The position numbers were made by a program, and so were the translations under genes. Of a DNA stretch of 64,000 nucleotides, positions 18,633-28,060 are shown piece by piece. Numbering within the stretch: the first letter of the stretch is position 1; each line of letters starts with the position of its first letter. The notes under the pieces are model-generated. The model was not told the origin of the DNA and did no database searches. It saw only the letters and a program-made list of their open reading frames with translations. This stretch comes from Blastomonas aquatica. Lineage in GTDB: Bacteria > Pseudomonadota > Alphaproteobacteria > Sphingomonadales > Sphingomonadaceae. The stretch lies in assembly GCF_014639875.1 (NCBI RefSeq), contig NZ_BMGD01000003.1, positions 620,001 to 684,000 on the forward strand. The letters are read 5' to 3'.

Positions 18633-21600
18633 TTAGAACCTGGCCCCGGCGCTTACGAAGATGGTGCGGCCGATTCCGCTGACAGGATAAGCCGAACTCG
18701 ATAGATACGGCTCCTTATTTGAAATGTTGTTGATGCCAGCGGTCACCGAGAAGTTTTCCGCTACATCGACGGTCGCTGCCATGTTGTGCAGCCAGTAATC
18801 CGGGGCAAGTCCGGCCGGGCCGAATTCGATGTCAAGCCGTTCGATCTGAACGTCGCTGGCGACTGCCGTGCTGCCGATGTACTGCAATCCGTAGGTTATT
18901 GAGACGTTCTCGAGGTTCCATGTGAGCGATCCAAAGCCCGCCCACTCAGGTACGCCAAGTTCTCTGAGACCTGGATTGACTAAATCGGGGTTCAACGGAT
19001 CAAAGAAGCGGTTCAGCCGTTCCGTCCAGTTGCCTGCAACGCGCAACGCAAAGTTATTTGATCCTAAGGTGAACCGCAGATCAGCTTGAAAATCAACCCC
19101 TGACGTTTCGATCCTTCCGAGATTTCGGTCCTGTTGACGAAGGAACGTGAAGCCACGGAAGGTGGGCGATGTGGGGACCGTGTTGCGATCAAAGAAGCTA
19201 CAGAAGACGTTAGGGAAGGTATCAAGATCGTAGCAGGTGTTGACGATATCTTGGGCCGAAACAACATTGATCGCGTCGGTGATCTTGATCGAGTAATAGT
19301 CGGCTGAAACGGTCAATCCAGGGATAAAGCTTGGCGTGAAAACGCCCCCAACCGTCCAGGTGGTGGCGGTTTCTTCTGTCAGGTTTGGGTTGCCTTCACG
19401 GGTTCCGGAAAAGCGTGCGGTCAGTGGATCGCGAAAGCCAACAGGAATGCCGGCTGCGCGGCAGTTATTCAAGCGATTCTGGGCGTTGGCTGCATTACCG
19501 GCAACCAAACCATCAATAGTGGCTTGGTTGCAAGGATCGGATGGGCGGAAGGTCACGCCTTGGGCTGGATTAAACAACTCAGAGATGTTTGGTGCGCGGA
19601 TGGCACGCGAATAGGTACCACGGAAGGCTAGATCCCGCACTGGAGCATAGCGACCATTTACGTTCCATGTGAACGTACCACCCACTGTGCTGTAGTCGGC
19701 GTAGCGCCCGGCAGCGCCTACTGAAAGTTCATGCGCAAAAGGAAGTTCCCTCAGCAGCGGAATATCGATTTCACCAAACAACTCCTTGACGTTGAAGCTG
19801 CCATCGACATTGCTCAACCGGGTCGCTGCATCAAAAACGAGGGACTGGTTTGGCCTGGTTCCGGCTGGTACACCAATTGCCGGTATGTCGCCGATGAATG
19901 TACCTGCCGGCCCAGCAGGCGACCCTTCCGGTAGCAAGCCGAGGCGCAATGGATCGAAGAAGCTCTGAGAACGCTCCTTGCGATATTCGGCGCCAATCGA
20001 GAACTGTACCGGGCCGCCCGGCAGATTAAAGAAGGCACCTGTATCGCCATTGAGAATGGCGGTGAAAACGGTTTGCTCAAGCCGTGCCGATGTTGTTAGC
20101 GGTGTCGTGATGAAGTCTACCGCATCAGCTGATATGGAACTCGTCCCCGCAAGAATGTTAGCGGGACGGCACTGACCGTCACCGGGCCGGAAAGTGAAAA
20201 AGCCGCGATAGATGACAGGAAAAAACTGTGAACCGGGGTGCGGCACATTCGACGTGTCCGAACGGCACCTTTGCTGCCCGGTCGCAGGATCTCGCACAAC
20301 GTCAATTGCTGCAAAGAGCCGGTCGTAAAGCACGCCATTTTCCTGAATGCTGACGTTGTCCGTGCGGCCATAGTTGCCGACAAACTCGTAGCGCAGGTGG
20401 GGCGTCAGTTCGCCCTCCAGGCCACCGACAATGCGGTATGTTTCGCGTCTGGCACGCGTGATATTGGCACCAAGGTCTAGCATGTCGCGGCTAACTCGCA
20501 GTCCCCCCGCTTCATCTGCATCGGCCTGGATCGCCGCCGGAATGAAAGGGTTATCTGCAAAGATCAGCAAGCTGTCATAGAAGGTATTATAGTTATTCCG
20601 GCTCAGCGTGTTGTTGCGAGTGTACTTTGCATCGACCCAAACCCGTGCTTCAGGTGAAAATTCAAAGCTTGCACGAAGGTTCGCATAAATACGTTCTGAT
20701 TCAGGAATGAGCGACGTTTCGTTGGTGCGTTCGACCGCGCCATCACCACCGAATTGGTTTTCAGCAGTCGAAATGATGCCATCACGAAAAATACGGACGC
20801 CGCCTTCCGGCGTAGTGACGTAGCAACCGCCACCACCAAAACCGGTGAAGCCGATATAGCTTTCTTCGCAGTCATTTATGCCATTGCCGTTAATGTCTGC
20901 ATTAAAAAACCCGAAGTCGCGCCGGAACACGAGGCCCTGGCCTGACGAAATGGCAAATTTGGGGTCTCTTCCAATGGCAAACAACGGTGCACCGGCTGCA
21001 CGGTCAATCAGTGCTTGTTCGGCTGGTGTTGGAGTGAGCCCCGGGAATGCTGTCGAAAAACCGGCAGCGGTTGGAATGGCAAAACCATAAGGGAACCGTC
21101 CAGCCGCAGTTGTAAAGCGAGACGCGAAATTTGGCATGGTGGCAGGATTTATGTCACCCTGTTGAAATCGGCGGAGAGGATTTTCGTACGTCGTGCTGTT
21201 GTTCCCGCGACCATTGTTACGGGTGAAGCTCCGCTGGCCGAGCAGCACCTCAAGGTCCTTGGTGTAGCCTGCTGAAAAGGTGATATTGCCTCGACCTTCG
21301 GAGAAGTTTTTGCCGTATGTGCCTTCAATGCGATAGCTGCCGCCTGCGCCTTCGGTTGCCAGGCTGGCTTGCGCATCAAGCTGCAGGCCCTCAAAGTCCC
21401 TCTTCAATACGTAGTTTACCACGCCGGTCACGGCATCTGCGCCGTAAACTGCAGAGGCGCCGCCGGTAAGCACTTCTACCCGTTCAATCAACGCATTGGG
21501 AATGGTGGCGACGTCTACCGTTTGTGAGCCCGCAACGCCCGACACATGCCGCCACCCATCGACGACTACGAGCGTCCGGTTCGATCCAAGTTGGCGCAGA

Positions 21601-21953
21601 TTGAGTGTGGCTTGGCCGATCCCACCCGCGCCCCGTTCAATCGAGTCAGCAACGGTGCCCGAAGAGATGAGCGCAGGAATTTGACGCAGCGTCGCTGTGG
21701 AATCGGTATTGCCTGAAAGCCTTAAATCTTGCGCTGTTACTGTGCTGATAGGTTGTGGAGCCGTGGCATTGGCATCGCGTTGCAGCCGGCTGCCGGTAAC
21801 GATGATGGTACCATCGGCCTGCTCGGCGGTCGTATCGACCTGTTCCTGAGCGTCCTGCGCATAAGCTGCTGAACTGATGATGCCGCTGATGGCCAGCGCG
21901 GTCGCCATTGCAGGCAGCGAGACGAGCTGCGCCTTTGTGTTTATCTTGGACAT
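18633..21953 (-). CDS. TonB-dependent outer membrane receptor
   Basis: Large TonB-dependent receptor of 1106 residues for energised uptake across the outer membrane. A signal peptide (cut near AYA-QDA, residue ~32) is followed by a short TonB-box-like region (GTIIVTGSRLQRD), a plug domain from ~60 to 170 (NALIERVEVLTGGASAVYGADAVTGVVN is the typical plug end), and a 22-strand barrel ending in the outer-membrane signature ...GARF. This long family with few ligand clues is expanded in sphingomonads; the ligand cannot be told. G+C is lower than in neighbours (three 60-base lines counted by hand gave 55-58%). AGGGG precedes the ATG. It has its own terminator. Confidence 0.93.
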   Translation of the reverse strand: MSKINTKAQLVSLPAMATALAISGIISSAAYAQDAQEQVDTTAEQADGTIIVTGSRLQRDANATAPQPISTVTAQDLRLSGNTDSTATLRQIPALISSGTVADSIERGAGGIGQATLNLRQLGSNRTLVVVDGWRHVSGVAGSQTVDVATIPNALIERVEVLTGGASAVYGADAVTGVVNYVLKRDFEGLQLDAQASLATEGAGGSYRIEGTYGKNFSEGRGNITFSAGYTKDLEVLLGQRSFTRNNGRGNNSTTYENPLRRFQQGDINPATMPNFASRFTTAAGRFPYGFAIPTAAGFSTAFPGLTPTPAEQALIDRAAGAPLFAIGRDPKFAISSGQGLVFRRDFGFFNADINGNGINDCEESYIGFTGFGGGGCYVTTPEGGVRIFRDGIISTAENQFGGDGAVERTNETSLIPESERIYANLRASFEFSPEARVWVDAKYTRNNTLSRNNYNTFYDSLLIFADNPFIPAAIQADADEAGGLRVSRDMLDLGANITRARRETYRIVGGLEGELTPHLRYEFVGNYGRTDNVSIQENGVLYDRLFAAIDVVRDPATGQQRCRSDTSNVPHPGSQFFPVIYRGFFTFRPGDGQCRPANILAGTSSISADAVDFITTPLTTSARLEQTVFTAILNGDTGAFFNLPGGPVQFSIGAEYRKERSQSFFDPLRLGLLPEGSPAGPAGTFIGDIPAIGVPAGTRPNQSLVFDAATRLSNVDGSFNVKELFGEIDIPLLRELPFAHELSVGAAGRYADYSTVGGTFTWNVNGRYAPVRDLAFRGTYSRAIRAPNISELFNPAQGVTFRPSDPCNQATIDGLVAGNAANAQNRLNNCRAAGIPVGFRDPLTARFSGTREGNPNLTEETATTWTVGGVFTPSFIPGLTVSADYYSIKITDAINVVSAQDIVNTCYDLDTFPNVFCSFFDRNTVPTSPTFRGFTFLRQQDRNLGRIETSGVDFQADLRFTLGSNNFALRVAGNWTERLNRFFDPLNPDLVNPGLRELGVPEWAGFGSLTWNLENVSITYGLQYIGSTAVASDVQIERLDIEFGPAGLAPDYWLHNMAATVDVAENFSVTAGINNISNKEPYLSSSAYPVSGIGRTIFVSAGARF

Positions 21954-22244
21954 AACTACCCCTAACCAGAATGCATGTGATTAAACGCACCGAACAATAT
22001 CGGTGCCTGCACTTACTGCCGGTCGCTCAAAGCGTCCGGCCTGGTTCCCCTGCCAGGCCTGTGCGTCCTTTTTGGCGCACAATTTGCCTGATGATGGGTC
22101 AAGGCTATTCGCGCTAGCCATAAAGATGCAACAAACGCTTCATCGAGTGTTCATCTTTCTGGCCCGATGTGACAAACCTGCAACAGGATTTCTGCCTGCG
22201 TATTCTCTGCTGACACTGGCGCGCACCCCTGCTAATCGCGCGAC

Positions 22245-24050
22245 ATGACCGAACTCAAGCACATCCGAAATTTCTCCATCATCGCGCATATCGACCACGG
22301 TAAATCGACCCTGGCTGACCGGCTGATCCAGCAGACGGGCGGGCTGACCGAGCGCGAAATGTCCGCGCAGGTGCTGGACAACATGGACATCGAGAAAGAG
22401 CGCGGGATCACCATCAAGGCGCAGACCGTGCGGCTGAACTACACTGCCAAGGACGGGCAGTTGTATGAGCTGAACCTGATGGACACGCCGGGGCATGTCG
22501 ACTTCGCCTATGAAGTCTCGCGGTCGCTCGCCGCGTGCGAAGGCGCGCTGCTGGTCGTCGATGCCGCGCAAGGCGTCGAGGCGCAGACGCTGGCCAACGT
22601 CTATCAGTCGATCGAGCACGACCACGAGATTGTGCCGGTGATCAACAAGATCGATCTGCCCGCCGCCGAGCCTGAAAAGGTCCGCAAGGAAATCGAGGAC
22701 ATCATCGGCATCGATGCGTCCGAAGCGGTGCTTGCGAGTGCCAAATCGGGCATCGGCATCGCCGACATTCTCGAGCAGATCGTACTCAAGATCCCGCCGC
22801 CCAAGGGCGATCGCGACGCGCCGCTCGAGGCGATGCTGGTCGACAGCTGGTACGACCCGTATCTTGGGGTGGTCATTCTGGTGCGAGTCGTCAACGGCGT
22901 GATCAAGAAGGGCCAGAACATCAAATTCATGGCCGGCGGAACCGAGCATCTGGTCGATCGGGTCGGCTGCATGCGGCCCAAGATCGAGACGCTGCCCGAG
23001 CTGGCGGCAGGCGAAATCGGCTTCATCACCGCGCAGATCAAGGACATCAGCCAGACCCGGGTGGGTGACACCATCACCACGGTCAAGAACCCTGCCGCCG
23101 CGCCGCTGCCGGGCTTCAAGGAAGTGCAGCCGGTGGTGTTTTGCGGGCTTTTCCCGGTCGATGCCAACGATTTCGACAAGCTTCGTGACAGCATTTCCAA
23201 GCTGCGACTCAACGACGCATCGTTCAGCTTCGAGATGGAATCCAGTGCGGCTTTGGGCTTTGGCTTCCGCTGCGGGTTCCTTGGCCTGCTGCACCTCGAG
23301 ATCATCCAGGAGCGGTTGACGCGCGAGTACGACCTCGACCTGATCACCACCGCGCCATCGGTGGTCTACAAGATCCAGCTGACTCACGGTAACGGCGAGC
23401 TGGAGCTGCACAACCCGGCAGACATGCCCGACCCGACCAAGATCGACGAAATCCAGGAACCGTGGATCGAGGCGGTGATTTATTGCCCCGACGAGTATCT
23501 CGGCAGCATCCTCAAGCTGTGCCAGGACCGGCGCGGCATCCAGAAGAACCTGACCTATGTCGGCGGCCGCGCGCAGGTGACCTACGAACTGCCGCTCAAC
23601 GAGGTGGTGTTCGATTTCTACGATCGCTTGAAGTCCATCTCACGCGGCTATGCGTCGTTCGATTATTACCAGATCGGCTATCGCGAGGGCGATCTCGTCA
23701 AGATGTCGATCATGGTCAATGCCGAGCCGGTCGATGCCTTGAGCATGATTGTCCACCGCGGCACCGCCGAATCGCGCGGTCGCGGCATGTGCGAGCGCCT
23801 GAAGGACCTGATTCCGCGCCACCTGTTCAAGATCCCGATCCAGGCAGCGATCGGCGGCAAGGTGATCGCGCGCGAAACGATTGCCGCGATGCGCAAGGAC
23901 GTCACCGCCAAATGCTATGGCGGCGACATCAGCCGCAAGAAGAAGCTGCTCGACAAGCAGAAGGAAGGCAAGAAGCGGATGCGCGAGTACGGCTCGGTCA
24001 GCATCCCGCAGGAAGCCTTCATCGCTGCACTCAGGATGGGCGAGGAATGA
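22245..24050 (+). CDS. lepA: Elongation factor 4 (ribosomal back-translocase LepA)
   Basis: Translational GTPase of 601 residues acting on stalled or mis-translocated ribosomes and in 30S assembly. The G1 motif is [10 protein letters not shown] near residue 15, then G3 DTPGHVDF and G4 NKIDLP. The C-terminal LepA-specific domain ends in the basic [16 protein letters not shown] followed by [11 protein letters not shown]. Length is exactly family-typical. Its stop abuts the convergent amt stop with no spacer. The 291-base gap upstream, shared with the TonB receptor, shows no recognisable element to me. Confidence 0.97.
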   Translation: MTELKHIRNFSIIAHIDHGKSTLADRLIQQTGGLTEREMSAQVLDNMDIEKERGITIKAQTVRLNYTAKDGQLYELNLMDTPGHVDFAYEVSRSLAACEGALLVVDAAQGVEAQTLANVYQSIEHDHEIVPVINKIDLPAAEPEKVRKEIEDIIGIDASEAVLASAKSGIGIADILEQIVLKIPPPKGDRDAPLEAMLVDSWYDPYLGVVILVRVVNGVIKKGQNIKFMAGGTEHLVDRVGCMRPKIETLPELAAGEIGFITAQIKDISQTRVGDTITTVKNPAAAPLPGFKEVQPVVFCGLFPVDANDFDKLRDSISKLRLNDASFSFEMESSAALGFGFRCGFLGLLHLEIIQERLTREYDLDLITTAPSVVYKIQLTHGNGELELHNPADMPDPTKIDEIQEPWIEAVIYCPDEYLGSILKLCQDRRGIQKNLTYVGGRAQVTYELPLNEVVFDFYDRLKSISRGYASFDYYQIGYREGDLVKMSIMVNAEPVDALSMIVHRGTAESRGRGMCERLKDLIPRHLFKIPIQAAIGGKVIARETIAAMRKDVTAKCYGGDISRKKKLLDKQKEGKKRMREYGSVSIPQEAFIAALRMGEE

Positions 24051-25400
24051 TCAGGCCGGACGTTCGGGCTGTGGTGGTACCGCCACCGCGCCTACGGGCA
24101 CATCGATAGCGGGGGGGACGGCGATCACATCGCCGATCTCCTCGGCCTTCGACACCCGCATCGGGATGGCAGTGGCGATGCCATAGCCGATGATCAGCGT
24201 GCCGAGGATCGACCACATCGCCACCGCGCCCAGCCCGATCAGCTGCGCCAGCAACTGTCCGCCAAAGCCGCCGCCCTCGGGATAGCCGACGCCGCCGAAG
24301 CTCGCACTCATGAACACCGCAACCAGCAATGCGCCTGTCAGCCCGCCGATGCCGTGCAGTGAGAACACATGGTTGCTGTCATCGATCATCAGTGTCCGGG
24401 TGACGAACTGTAGCGTGAAATAGCACGCAGGGGCAGCGAGCAGCCCAATCAGGATCGCACCGCCCGGAGAGACCAGCCCAGCGGCGGGCGCGATGGCGGC
24501 GATCCCCGCAGTGAGCCCGCAGACGAAACCCAGCGCTGTGACCTGCCGGGTGCGCAGTTTCTCGATCAGCAGCCAGACCAGTCCGCTGACGCAGGCGCCG
24601 ACATGCGCGTTGATGATCGCACTGCTCGCATCATCGGTTGCAGCGAGCGTCCAGCCACCTGCGAGCGCAAAATTGCCCACGAACAGCATCGATGCGCCCG
24701 CAAGCAGCAGTTGCGGGTTGTGCGGGACGATGTCCGCGCCCGTCCAGCCGGTTCGCCGTCCGATGATCACCGCAGCCACCAGAGCCGAAATCCCCACGCA
24801 GAAGTGCAGCGCGATTCCGCCTGCAAAATCGAGCACGCCAAGATTGCTCAGCCATCCGCCGCCCCATACCCAATGGGCCACCGGCGCATAGACGATCAGG
24901 CTCCACAGCCCGCCAAACGTAAGCGCCCAGCCAAAGCGCGCACGGCCCGCCCACGCACCTGCAACCAGTATCGCTGCCAGCATTGCGCCTGTGATCTGGA
25001 ACAGGACAAAGGCACTTTCGGGGATGGCAGTGCCAAAGCGGACATTGCCCAGGGCGATCAGCATCCAGGCGTTGCCGCCGCCAATCACCCCGCCGCCAGA
25101 ATCTCCGAACGCTAGCGTATAGCCAACCACCACCCACAGCAGCGATACCAAAGCCGCGATGGCCGCGCCCTGCAGAAAGACCGGTTGCGACGCGCGCGCA
25201 GTGCCGCGGCCTGCCTGCATCAGCAGCACGCCGGGCAACGCAAACAGCATCACCAAGGCCGCAGCGATGAGAACGAATGCGGTGTCGCCCGCATTGGCAG
25301 GGTCGACAGCGGCAATGTCCAACCCGCCTGGCATTGCCCATGCAGGGGTTTCCAGGAGTGCAGCGACCACAGCTCCGGTGCGTGCCAGCCTTGCCATCAT
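24051..25400 (-). CDS. amt: Ammonium transporter (Amt family)
   Basis: Inner-membrane ammonium channel of 449 residues with an N-terminal signal-like segment (cut near AWA) and 11 predicted transmembrane helices. The first conserved element is DTAFVLIAAALVMLFALPG. The pore twin histidines are in DFAGGIALHFCVG and FSLHGIGGLTG. Unusually, no glnK (PII) gene is adjacent, and the cytosolic tail is short and Pro/Val-rich. The ATG at 25400 (MMARL) is preferred over the in-frame ATG 11 codons earlier because the signal segment begins there. Confidence 0.9.
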   Translation of the reverse strand: MMARLARTGAVVAALLETPAWAMPGGLDIAAVDPANAGDTAFVLIAAALVMLFALPGVLLMQAGRGTARASQPVFLQGAAIAALVSLLWVVVGYTLAFGDSGGGVIGGGNAWMLIALGNVRFGTAIPESAFVLFQITGAMLAAILVAGAWAGRARFGWALTFGGLWSLIVYAPVAHWVWGGGWLSNLGVLDFAGGIALHFCVGISALVAAVIIGRRTGWTGADIVPHNPQLLLAGASMLFVGNFALAGGWTLAATDDASSAIINAHVGACVSGLVWLLIEKLRTRQVTALGFVCGLTAGIAAIAPAAGLVSPGGAILIGLLAAPACYFTLQFVTRTLMIDDSNHVFSLHGIGGLTGALLVAVFMSASFGGVGYPEGGGFGGQLLAQLIGLGAVAMWSILGTLIIGYGIATAIPMRVSKAEEIGDVIAVPPAIDVPVGAVAVPPQPERPA

Positions 25401-25539
25401 GCTTGGGACTTTCCGATTTATGCCACCGGGCAACCCGGTTTCAAGCTGGCTCTAGCTCTGCAACAGTTTGGCAAACAATCGATTAACGCAACCGAGGCGC
25501 GAACCACGAACTAGCGCTTATCGGCCGCCGATCGGAAGC

Positions 25540-26568
25540 TTACATCCAGCCTTCGAGCACCTGATCGGGAGGACGGTGGCCGTCGAACCAGAATCGGATG
25601 TTGGCGATGACCTTCTCGCCCGCGACCTTGCGGCCCTCGAACGTGGCGCTGCCGACATGCGGCAAAAGCACGACGTTCTTGAGCGCCAGCAGGCGCGGAT
25701 CGACCTGCGGCTCATGGGTGTAGACATCAAGCCCGGCACCAGCGATTCCGCCCGATTCGAGCGCCTCGATCAATGCGGCTTCATCGACGATTTCGCCGCG
25801 TGCGGTGTTGATCAGATAGGCTGACGGCTTCATCAGGCCGATGCGGCGCGCGTCAATGATCCCGCGGGTTTCGGGGCTGCGCGGGCAATGCAGGGTGATG
25901 ATGTCCGATCCGCTCACCAGCGCATCGAGATCGGGCTCGAAGCTTGCGCCCAGCATCTGTTCGAGGCTCTCTGGCAAGCGCCGGCGATTGTGATAGCGCA
26001 CATCCATGCCAAAGCCGCGTGCACGGTGCGCCACGGCCTGGCCGATCCTGCCCATGCCAACGATGCCCAACTGCTTGCCGCCGATCCGGTGGCCGAGCAT
26101 GCCCGATGGGCTCCAGCCTTCCCATTCGCCCGAGCGGACCAGCTTTTCACCTTCAGCCAATCGACGTGGGACCGAGAGGATTAAGGCCATCGTCATGTCG
26201 GCGGTGTCGTCGGTGAATACACCTGGCGTATTGGTGATGATGATGCGGCGTGCGCGTGCCGCCTTGAGATCGATATGATCGACGCCTGCACCAAAGTTCG
26301 CGAGCAGCTTGAGCCGGTCCCCGGCGTTCGCGATCAGGTCAGCGTCTAGCGTATCGGTCACCGTGGGGACAAGCGCATCGCAATCGGCCATGGCAGCGGC
26401 GAGTTCATCGCGGGTGAAGGGGTGGTCGTCTTCGTTCAGAACGACATCGAACAGTTCAGCCATCCGTTCTTCAACCGACGGGGCAAGTTTGCGGGTGACG
26501 ATGACGCGGGGGCGGGCGCCGGGTTCGTGCTGCGCGGCGGCAGGCTCGGAAGAGGCGTTTGCGGGCAT
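25540..26568 (-). CDS. D-2-hydroxyacid dehydrogenase (glyoxylate/hydroxypyruvate reductase type)
   Basis: NAD(P)-dependent dehydrogenase of 342 residues. The dinucleotide motif GIVGMGRIGQAVA follows a conserved ANFGAGVDHID segment. The catalytic Arg is in NTARGEIVDE, the Glu in DVYTHEPQVDP and the His in LPHVGSATFEGR. NTPGVFTDDTAD is typical of glyoxylate reductases (GyaR-like). The ATG at 26568 skips nine N-terminal residues that show no family similarity; the first ~20 residues remain low-complexity. It is divergent from the SH3 gene. Confidence 0.88.
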   Translation of the reverse strand: MPANASSEPAAAQHEPGARPRVIVTRKLAPSVEERMAELFDVVLNEDDHPFTRDELAAAMADCDALVPTVTDTLDADLIANAGDRLKLLANFGAGVDHIDLKAARARRIIITNTPGVFTDDTADMTMALILSVPRRLAEGEKLVRSGEWEGWSPSGMLGHRIGGKQLGIVGMGRIGQAVAHRARGFGMDVRYHNRRRLPESLEQMLGASFEPDLDALVSGSDIITLHCPRSPETRGIIDARRIGLMKPSAYLINTARGEIVDEAALIEALESGGIAGAGLDVYTHEPQVDPRLLALKNVVLLPHVGSATFEGRKVAGEKVIANIRFWFDGHRPPDQVLEGWM

Positions 26569-26701
26569 GGTTTTGCTATGCCGCAACCCTGCCAAAGGTC
26601 AAGCTGCAGCACTTGCTTGCGGGGCGTTTTTTCCGGTAAGCGATTGCAGACGCGCCACGCCGACCGAGCATCCGGTCGGCGTCTGGGCTGGGGACACGGA
26701 T

Positions 26702-27190
26702 ATGCAGGGATCATGGCTCAAAAGACTCGTGCTGGGCGGCTGTCTGGCCGTGGCACCGCTGTCGTTGGTCCAGCCAGCCCAGGCGCAGGCCGAGGTCAAA
26801 ACGCCCTATTGGGCGTCGATCCAGCGCGATGAAGCCTTCGCCCGGGCAGGGCCGATGGCAACCTACCAGATCGAATGGGTGTTCCGGCGCAAGAACCTGC
26901 CGGTCAAGGTCGTCAAGCGCTATGGGGAATGGCGGCAGATCGAGGATCCCGATGGCTGGACCGGGTGGATGCACTCCAACATGCTCAGCCGCAAACGCAC
27001 CGCAATCACCAAAAGCACCGTTGGCGCGATCCGCTCAGCGCCACGCGACAGCGCCAAGCTGATGTGGCGGGTCGAACGCGGGGTCGTCGGATTGTTGGGG
27101 GACTGTGAAAGCGGCTGGTGCGAGTTCGATGTCGAGGAGCGCAACGGGTGGATCCGGCAGGACCAGATCTGGGGTGCGGGCGAGCCTTGA
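26702..27190 (+). CDS. Exported bacterial SH3-domain protein
   Basis: Small secreted protein of 162 residues with a signal peptide (MQGSWLKRLVLGGCLAVAPL..., cut near AQA). The mature part carries two SH3_3-type repeats: one around VKVVKRYGEWRQIEDPDGWTG and one around GLLGDCESGWCEFDVEERNG, each with the W-x-x-V/I-D...GW core. Such proteins usually bind cell-wall or act as envelope adaptors; no enzyme motif is seen. The longer frame upstream is not similar to anything and lacks the signal peptide. Confidence 0.82.
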   Translation: MQGSWLKRLVLGGCLAVAPLSLVQPAQAQAEVKTPYWASIQRDEAFARAGPMATYQIEWVFRRKNLPVKVVKRYGEWRQIEDPDGWTGWMHSNMLSRKRTAITKSTVGAIRSAPRDSAKLMWRVERGVVGLLGDCESGWCEFDVEERNGWIRQDQIWGAGEP

Positions 27191-27227
27191 TCCAGAGCAG
27201 AGTTCTGCAGCCCTGACGCCATCAGAC

Positions 27228-27257
27228 CCGCCCACCGCTCGGGCGAGCAATGGGCGG
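27228..27257. terminator. Possible convergent-gene hairpin
   Basis: A two-part dyad (CCGCCCA/TGGGCGG outside, GCTCG/CGAGC inside) sits between the stops of the SH3 gene and the RcnB-like gene. Neither side is followed by a U-tract, so factor-independent termination is uncertain. Confidence 0.35.
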
Positions 27258-27282
27258 ACCGTCATCCTACTGGCGAAAGGAC

Positions 27283-27822
27283 TTACCAGTAGAAATTGGG
27301 GATAACGCGAACGATGGTCCCGTTGCGCTGATTCACCAGCAGCATATCGTTATAGTGCCGCACCCAGACCTGTCGCGCACCGGGATTGGGCAGGCGATAA
27401 TTGCGGAAATTGTTCACCACATAGCGCTGACCGTAAACGTTCGGTGCGACCCGGACGCCGGGACGGAACTGCTGATAGCGGAAGTCCGCGCGAAAAGCCT
27501 GGCCTCGGAATGCCTGCCGGTTGGTGCCGCGATACTGGCGGTAATCGCGCAGATCCTCACGGTAGTCCTGGCGCGCATCGCGGACGTCGCGGCGCTGGTC
27601 CTGGACATCGCGACGTTGGTCACGCACATCGCGGGCATTGCCAAAGCGGCGCGCATCCTGAAGCTGCTGGCGTTCGCGCTGCAACTGGCGCTGTTCGCGG
27701 GTTAGTTCACGCTCAGAGCGGTTAACCTCGCCGCGCGACTGGGCGAAGGCAGGGACGGCGGCGACAGGCAGCGTCGTCGCCAGCATCAATGTGCCGATCA
27801 GGGCCTTGGAAAACATCTTCAT
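27283..27822 (-). CDS. RcnB-family periplasmic protein
   Basis: Exported protein of 179 residues. After a signal peptide (cut near AFA-QSR, residue ~28) comes a charged helix of roughly 60 residues rich in Arg, Gln and Asp with RDVRDQRRDVQDQRRDVRDA-type repeats. A C-terminal domain follows (WVRHYNDMLLVNQRNGTIVRVI) that matches the nickel/cobalt-homeostasis protein RcnB family. AGGAG sits just before the ATG at 27822, which rules out the longer frame. The metal role is inferred from the family only; no efflux gene is nearby. Confidence 0.8.
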   Translation of the reverse strand: MKMFSKALIGTLMLATTLPVAAVPAFAQSRGEVNRSERELTREQRQLQRERQQLQDARRFGNARDVRDQRRDVQDQRRDVRDARQDYREDLRDYRQYRGTNRQAFRGQAFRADFRYQQFRPGVRVAPNVYGQRYVVNNFRNYRLPNPGARQVWVRHYNDMLLVNQRNGTIVRVIPNFYW

Positions 27823-27970
27823 GGTCGTAACTCCTGTCATGGCCGGAGTGGGGAACCGCTCTGGACATGTTCAGGTTTACGCCGTTCTATATGAACGGGT
27901 TGCGAATACGCCGCTCATTTTCAAGAAATGTTGTCGCAAGGTGTAATGAGTGAGATCTTAGATCCATTAT

Positions 27971-28053
27971 TCGTCACCCCCGCGCACGCGGGGGTCCCGC
28001 TTTGGCGCGCGGATCGCGCATTAGCGGGATTCCGGCTTTGGCGGGAATGACGA
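27971..28053. repeat. Dispersed palindromic repeat
   Basis: Arms 27971-27983 and 28041-28053 are inverted copies with two mismatches. The left half contains a tight hairpin (27977-27984 with 27987-27994). The arrangement matches the GTCA..CCCGC / GCGGGAATGAC repeats scattered through many alphaproteobacterial genomes. It sits just past the M28 peptidase stop and may end that transcript. Confidence 0.6.
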
Positions 28054-28060
28054 GAAGATC

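Noticed and set aside
27228-27257. Calling the dyad between the SH3 and RcnB-like genes a firm terminator
   Set aside because: No U-tract on either strand; listed only at low confidence.
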